The notes under the pieces: generated by a model | Told to the model about the DNA's origin: nothing | What the model saw: the letters and a program-made list of their open reading frames with translations, nothing else | The model's database searches: none | Source of the DNA: Clostridia bacterium | Lineage (GTDB): Bacteria; Bacillota; Clostridia; Oscillospirales; CAG-272 | Reading direction: 5' to 3' | Assembly: GCA_017411805.1 (NCBI GenBank) | Contig: JAFQPI010000044.1 | Location: 1 to 57,960, forward strand | DNA length: 57,960 nt | Made by a program: the position numbers and the translations under genes | Part shown: piece after piece, positions 54,869 to 57,960 of the stretch | Layout of the letters: every line of letters starts with the position of its first letter | Numbering within the stretch: the stretch's first letter is position 1

Positions 54869-55602
54869 AAGAAAATATGAGTAAAGACATAGAAGCACTG
54901 CGTCAAATATTGAAGGATGCCAAGCACGCCGTCTTTTTCGGCGGCGCGGGAATGTCCACGGAGAGCGGTATCCCCGATTTCCGCGGCACGGGCGGTCTAT
55001 ATACCTCGGAAGGCTCCGGAAATGAATATTATCTGAGCCGCCGATGTCTTACTGTCAATCCCCTGGGCTTCTACAAGTTTTATAAAGAAAACATGATATT
55101 TCCCGATGCCAAGCCGAATCGCGCGCATTATGCTTTGGCAAAGCTTGAGGGAAAAGGAATAATAAAGGCTGTCATCACGCAGAATATCGATGGGCTTCAT
55201 CAGGCTGCGGGAAGCCAAAGGGTAATCGAGCTTCACGGTACGGTGAGCAGAAGCTACTGCATGCGTTGCGGAAAGATCTTTGAGCGCGAATACGTAGACG
55301 AGCAAAGCGGCGTTCCGAAATGCTCCAAATGCGGAGGTATCGTGCGTCCCGACGTTACTCTTTACGGTGAATCGCTCGATGGCTTTACTTTCCGCGATGC
55401 CGAAAACGAGGTTGCCGCGGCAGACGTGCTGATCGTCGGCGGATCTTCTCTTACGGTCTTTCCTGCGGCTTCGCTCGTTGAGAATTACGAAGGAAGGCTT
55501 ATAATTATCAATTATTCTCCAACGGCATATGACAGCTCTGCGGATCACGTTATCCACGAATCGGTCTCTGACGTACTTTGGGAGCTTTCGGAGGTTTTAT
55601 GA
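54865..55602 (+). CDS. cobB: Sir2-family NAD-dependent protein deacylase
   Basis: A 245-residue sirtuin that removes acyl groups from lysine using NAD+. NAD-binding GGAGMSTESGIPDFRGTGG, TQNIDGLHQAAGSQ with the catalytic His in VIELHGTV, zinc ligands CMRCGK and CSKCGG, GGSSLTVFPAASLV and INYSPTAYD. Residues for desuccinylation (Tyr/Arg pair of the Sirt5 type) are not evident, so deacetylation is more likely. ATGA overlaps link it both to the HAD gene and to the response regulator. Confidence 0.93.
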   Translation: MKENMSKDIEALRQILKDAKHAVFFGGAGMSTESGIPDFRGTGGLYTSEGSGNEYYLSRRCLTVNPLGFYKFYKENMIFPDAKPNRAHYALAKLEGKGIIKAVITQNIDGLHQAAGSQRVIELHGTVSRSYCMRCGKIFEREYVDEQSGVPKCSKCGGIVRPDVTLYGESLDGFTFRDAENEVAAADVLIVGGSSLTVFPAASLVENYEGRLIIINYSPTAYDSSADHVIHESVSDVLWELSEVL

Positions 55603-56297
55603 TGAAAAACGGCAAAAAATATATACTGATCGCAGATGACGAGCGCGAGATCCGCGACGTTGTCGGACTTTTGATGCGCGGCGAGGGCTACGAGGTCATA
55701 CTCGCGGAGGACGGAGAGGACGTACTCGGGAAAATGAGCCCCGAGGTCGATCTCTGTATTCTTGACGTGAATATGCCGCGGCTTTCGGGAATTATGGCGG
55801 CATCGGAGCTGCGCAAGAAGTATGATACGCCGATAATATTTCTGACAGCATTTTCGGGCGAGTCGGATAAGGTCATGGGCTTTTCGGTCGGGGCGGACGA
55901 TTATATCGTAAAGCCTTTTTCAAACGTTGAGCTCATGATGCGCGTAAGGGCAATACTTCGCAGACACGTCAGTCCTGCTGCAGAAAGTACCGAAAAATGC
56001 GAAAACCGACTTGCCATAGGCGATCTTTTCCTGGATCTTGATACACAATCAATAATAAAGAACGGAGATTCGATCGCCCTTACCTATACCGAGTTCAAGA
56101 TCCTTGAGCTTCTTGCCTCGCATAGAAAAAAGATATACTCGCTTGACAATATTTATGAGAGCATCTGGAACGAGAATGCCGTCGGCAACGATGCCATCAT
56201 GGTGCATATCAAGAATATCCGCAAGAAGCTTGGCGACGATTCGCGCAATCCCGCCTATATAAAGACCGCGTGGGGAAGGGGATATTATATTGACTAA
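55599..56297 (+). CDS. OmpR/PhoB-family response regulator
   Basis: A 232-residue regulator. Receiver domain with the acidic pair in LIADDERE, the phospho-acceptor Asp in CILDVNMPRLSG, Thr in IIFLTAFSG and Lys in DYIVKPFS; C-terminal winged helix (LTYTEFKILELLASHRKKIYSLDNIYESIWNENAVGNDAIMVHIKNIRKKLGDD). It pairs with the histidine kinase whose TTG start overlaps its 3' end. ATG 55599 overlaps the sirtuin stop; ATG 55602 is one codon later. Confidence 0.94.
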   Translation: MMKNGKKYILIADDEREIRDVVGLLMRGEGYEVILAEDGEDVLGKMSPEVDLCILDVNMPRLSGIMAASELRKKYDTPIIFLTAFSGESDKVMGFSVGADDYIVKPFSNVELMMRVRAILRRHVSPAAESTEKCENRLAIGDLFLDLDTQSIIKNGDSIALTYTEFKILELLASHRKKIYSLDNIYESIWNENAVGNDAIMVHIKNIRKKLGDDSRNPAYIKTAWGRGYYID

Positions 56298-57309
56298 AAA
56301 ACGAAAAAAGCTTTCTCTTGAGATCCTCGGAGACCTCGCGATATCCTTTGCTGCAGCAATAGCTCTGTTTCTGTTCCTTTTCTTTGCCTCGATCCATATT
56401 GCAGATACCTATCTTTTCTTGCAAAATATCGAGCTTTCGGATATAGATTACGATTATATGATAAGCTGGATCTTCAGCCTCGGGCTAATCATATCTGTTG
56501 CCGTTTACGTTATTATATTCCTTATTCTGCTCGGAAAGAGGCTTTCGGATATCCCGAAAATCACGAAAGGGATCGAGGCGCTGAGAGACGGACGTGAGCA
56601 TAGGGTTGAGGTAGAGGGAACCAACGAGCTTTGCGAGCTTGCAAACTCGATCAATTATCTTTCGGAAACTCAAAGGCGTGTACGTTCCGAGGAGGAAGCT
56701 CTCATGAAGGAAAAGGAGGAGCTGATCCGATCTCTTTCGCATGATATCAGAACGCCGCTTACCTCTATCATGGCTTATTCCGAGCTGATTGCCGCCCAAA
56801 GCGATATTTCAGAGGAAGATAGAAGGGAATATTTTGCTCTGATACGAAAAAAGAGCGAGCAGATCAAGGAGCTGACAGATATCCTTCTTGACGGAGGATC
56901 ACGCAAGCTTGAATATTTCGAGGATTGCAGGCTGCTTATGGTTCAGCTTGCGGATGAATTCGAATATTCTCTTGAGGATACCTTCAAGGTCAGCGCAAAT
57001 ATCAACTTGCCGTCCTTCCCCGGAAGCTTTGATCCGGGCGAGCTGCAGCGTATCTTTGATAATCTGATCTCTAATGTCCGTAAATACGCGGACCCGGAAG
57101 GAGAGATATCGCTTTCTATCTCGCTTGAGTGCTGCGCGCTTGCAATATGTCAATCCAACCGGGTTTCTGCCGCGGTCGGAAAAGGCGACAGTTACGGCAT
57201 AGGGCTTAAGAGCATTCGGCGTATCGCTCAGCTTTACGGCGGAAGAGCAGACGTCAAGAAAGATAACGGCAGATTCGAAATAAAAATCATTCTTACCGAT
57301 TTTTCATAG
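56290..57309 (+). CDS. Membrane sensor histidine kinase
   Basis: A 339-residue kinase. Two transmembrane helices (about residues 13-35 and 57-80) flank a short ~20-residue outer loop, so sensing is probably within the membrane. A HAMP-like linker (LGKRLSDIPKITKGIEALRDG) is followed by HisKA with the phospho-His in SLSHDIRTPLTSIM and an ATPase domain (N box IFDNLISNVRKYAD; G box KGDSYGIGLKSIRRIAQLYGG). It uses a TTG start overlapping the regulator gene by eight bases, preceded by AAGGGGA. The small sensor resembles intramembrane-sensing kinases that watch cell-envelope stress (inference). Confidence 0.9.
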   Translation: MTKKRKKLSLEILGDLAISFAAAIALFLFLFFASIHIADTYLFLQNIELSDIDYDYMISWIFSLGLIISVAVYVIIFLILLGKRLSDIPKITKGIEALRDGREHRVEVEGTNELCELANSINYLSETQRRVRSEEEALMKEKEELIRSLSHDIRTPLTSIMAYSELIAAQSDISEEDRREYFALIRKKSEQIKELTDILLDGGSRKLEYFEDCRLLMVQLADEFEYSLEDTFKVSANINLPSFPGSFDPGELQRIFDNLISNVRKYADPEGEISLSISLECCALAICQSNRVSAAVGKGDSYGIGLKSIRRIAQLYGGRADVKKDNGRFEIKIILTDFS

Positions 57310-57334
57310 AATTCCTTCAGAATTCTTCAGAATT
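57303..57334 (+). promoter_or_regulatory. Direct repeats, predicted response-regulator operator
   Basis: AGAATT occurs at 57308, 57319 and 57329, the last two inside TTCAGAATT units 10 bases apart, directly after the kinase stop and upstream of the next -10. This helical-turn spacing is typical of OmpR/PhoB-family sites. Confidence 0.6.
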
Positions 57335-57363
57335 TCCTCTCGGTTTTCTTTAGAAAACTGCGT

Positions 57364-57369
57364 TATAAT
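57364..57369 (+). promoter_or_regulatory. -10 box of the small membrane protein gene
   Basis: TATAAT with no recognisable -35 17 bases upstream (CGGTTT at that position), which fits an activator-dependent promoter. AGTGAGG ribosome site at 57414-57420. Confidence 0.65.
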
Positions 57370-57428
57370 ATAGACACCAAAGCAAAGAACACACAACACA
57401 AACAAAAAATGAAAGTGAGGAAATTAAA

Positions 57429-57776
57429 ATGTTGAATTCTATTGATCTCTTGGTAATCGTATTTATGTCAATATCGGCGCTGAGCCTTATCGCACTGCTT
57501 CTTATGGGTCTGATGAAAAATAAGATCGTAAGGCGGATCAGCGTTTGCATCGCAGCAGCGATCACGCTTTACACCGCCTGGGTTGGAATCATGTTTTTTG
57601 GTTCTTATTTTATAGAGCAAGCGATCCTCGGAATCCTTGTCGGTGTTGCGGCGATCGGAGCAGTCGTGCTTACGTTTGTCGGTGCAAAGAAGCATAACGA
57701 GAAATTCGAGAAGATCGCAAGGATCGCGTCATCGCTGGCTCTCGTCGCGGGTATCATGAATATCTTCTTTATCTGA
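57429..57776 (+). CDS. Small membrane protein, possible two-component target
   Basis: A 115-residue membrane protein with about four hydrophobic helices (residues 7-28, 34-57, 62-82 and 95-113) and short polar loops (KNKIVRR; AKKHNEKFEK). No family was recognised. It begins 119 bases after the histidine kinase, behind its own -10 box and the direct repeats, so it is a candidate target or modulator of that two-component system. AGTGAGG precedes the ATG. Confidence 0.72.
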   Translation: MLNSIDLLVIVFMSISALSLIALLLMGLMKNKIVRRISVCIAAAITLYTAWVGIMFFGSYFIEQAILGILVGVAAIGAVVLTFVGAKKHNEKFEKIARIASSLALVAGIMNIFFI

Positions 57777-57844
57777 TAATACAAAGAGGCTGATTCATTA
57801 AGGATTTGTGTAATATACCGCTCGAACTGAAGTTATTACTAACA

Positions 57845-57910
57845 AAGTGCATCCGTCGCTTCCCCTCATCCACCGCGTCTGCGGTCCCCCTTCCCCACCG
57901 GGGAAGGTAA
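57845..57910. repeat. G/C-box repeat near the right edge
   Basis: CTTCCCCTCATCCACCG...CCCCCTTCCCCACCGGGGAAGG, related in style to the 190-bp family boxes. It lies in noncoding DNA downstream of the last gene; nothing else was seen to the window end. Confidence 0.45.
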
Positions 57911-57960
57911 AATGGTTAGACCGAACCTTATCGCATTTCAGCGAATATTGTTAAGTTTTC

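Overview
The window looks like a chromosomal segment of a strictly anaerobic, fermentative Clostridia-class Bacillota, probably gut-associated. The signs are AGGAGG-type ribosome binding sites, near-consensus TTGACA-17-TATAAT promoters, an HrcA/CIRCE heat-shock site, Rnf, NfnAB, two [FeFe] hydrogenases, a desulfoferrodoxin and a bile-salt-hydrolase-family gene. No rRNA, complete tRNA, phage, transposase or CRISPR array was seen. The species cannot be named from the sequence.

Layout. (1) 1-9.0 kb: secreted and anchored surface proteins (two paralogous ectodomains, one fused to an SGNH hydrolase; a GLUG-repeat protein; two lipoproteins) with Thr/Pro/Glu linkers and a recurring GCGG C-terminal tail, plus a sugar-phosphate isomerase-like gene and a small kinase. 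(2) 9.1-17.1 kb, minus strand: an Rnf operon (EF-hand-like lipoprotein, apbE, rnfC-D-G-E-A, NusG-domain-II protein, Gx transporter) that lacks rnfB and has a double-length RnfG. (3) 17.4-24.1 kb: bile-salt-hydrolase-like gene, then a redox-defence set (trxA, a Crp/Fnr regulator, trxB, desulfoferrodoxin). Three operators TGTGA-N5-TCACR sit exactly 29 nt before the -10 boxes of trxA, trxB and the desulfoferrodoxin gene. (4) 24.3-27.4 kb: two tandem ECF sigma/membrane anti-sigma pairs sharing an upstream promoter-like sequence. (5) 27.7-31 kb: Kef-type antiporter, Hsp20 with CIRCE, and repeat-rich intergenic DNA.

(6) 31.0-43.8 kb is the centrepiece: one promoter and one terminator enclose thirteen co-directional genes. 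They are an LDH/MDH-family dehydrogenase with Arg at the substrate-specificity position, hdrB-hdrC-hdrA, mvhD/flxD-flxC-flxB-flxA, a membrane-anchor-less fumarate reductase pair, an AspT/SucE-type transporter and a two-subunit fumarase. I read this as a complete oxaloacetate > malate > fumarate > succinate > export branch, wired to an electron-bifurcating Flx-Hdr complex that could reduce fumarate and ferredoxin together from NADH. (7) 43.9-53.5 kb: another GCGG-tailed surface protein, nfnAB, the trimeric bifurcating hydrogenase hydC-B-A and a second, group-B-like hydrogenase. (8) 53.7-57.8 kb: a translationally coupled HAD phosphatase, sirtuin, response regulator and histidine kinase, then a small membrane protein whose promoter carries direct repeats suited to the regulator.

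Together the genes form a redox hub. NADH, NADPH, ferredoxin, H2 and a disulfide/fumarate couple are interconverted by Flx-Hdr, Nfn, Hyd and Rnf, with thioredoxin and superoxide reductase under Crp/Fnr-type control. The intergenic DNA is unusually rich in small repeats: 7-bp arrays at stop codons followed by hairpins, chains of short hairpins, a 190-bp dispersed repeat, and a 276-bp element with 19-bp inverted ends.
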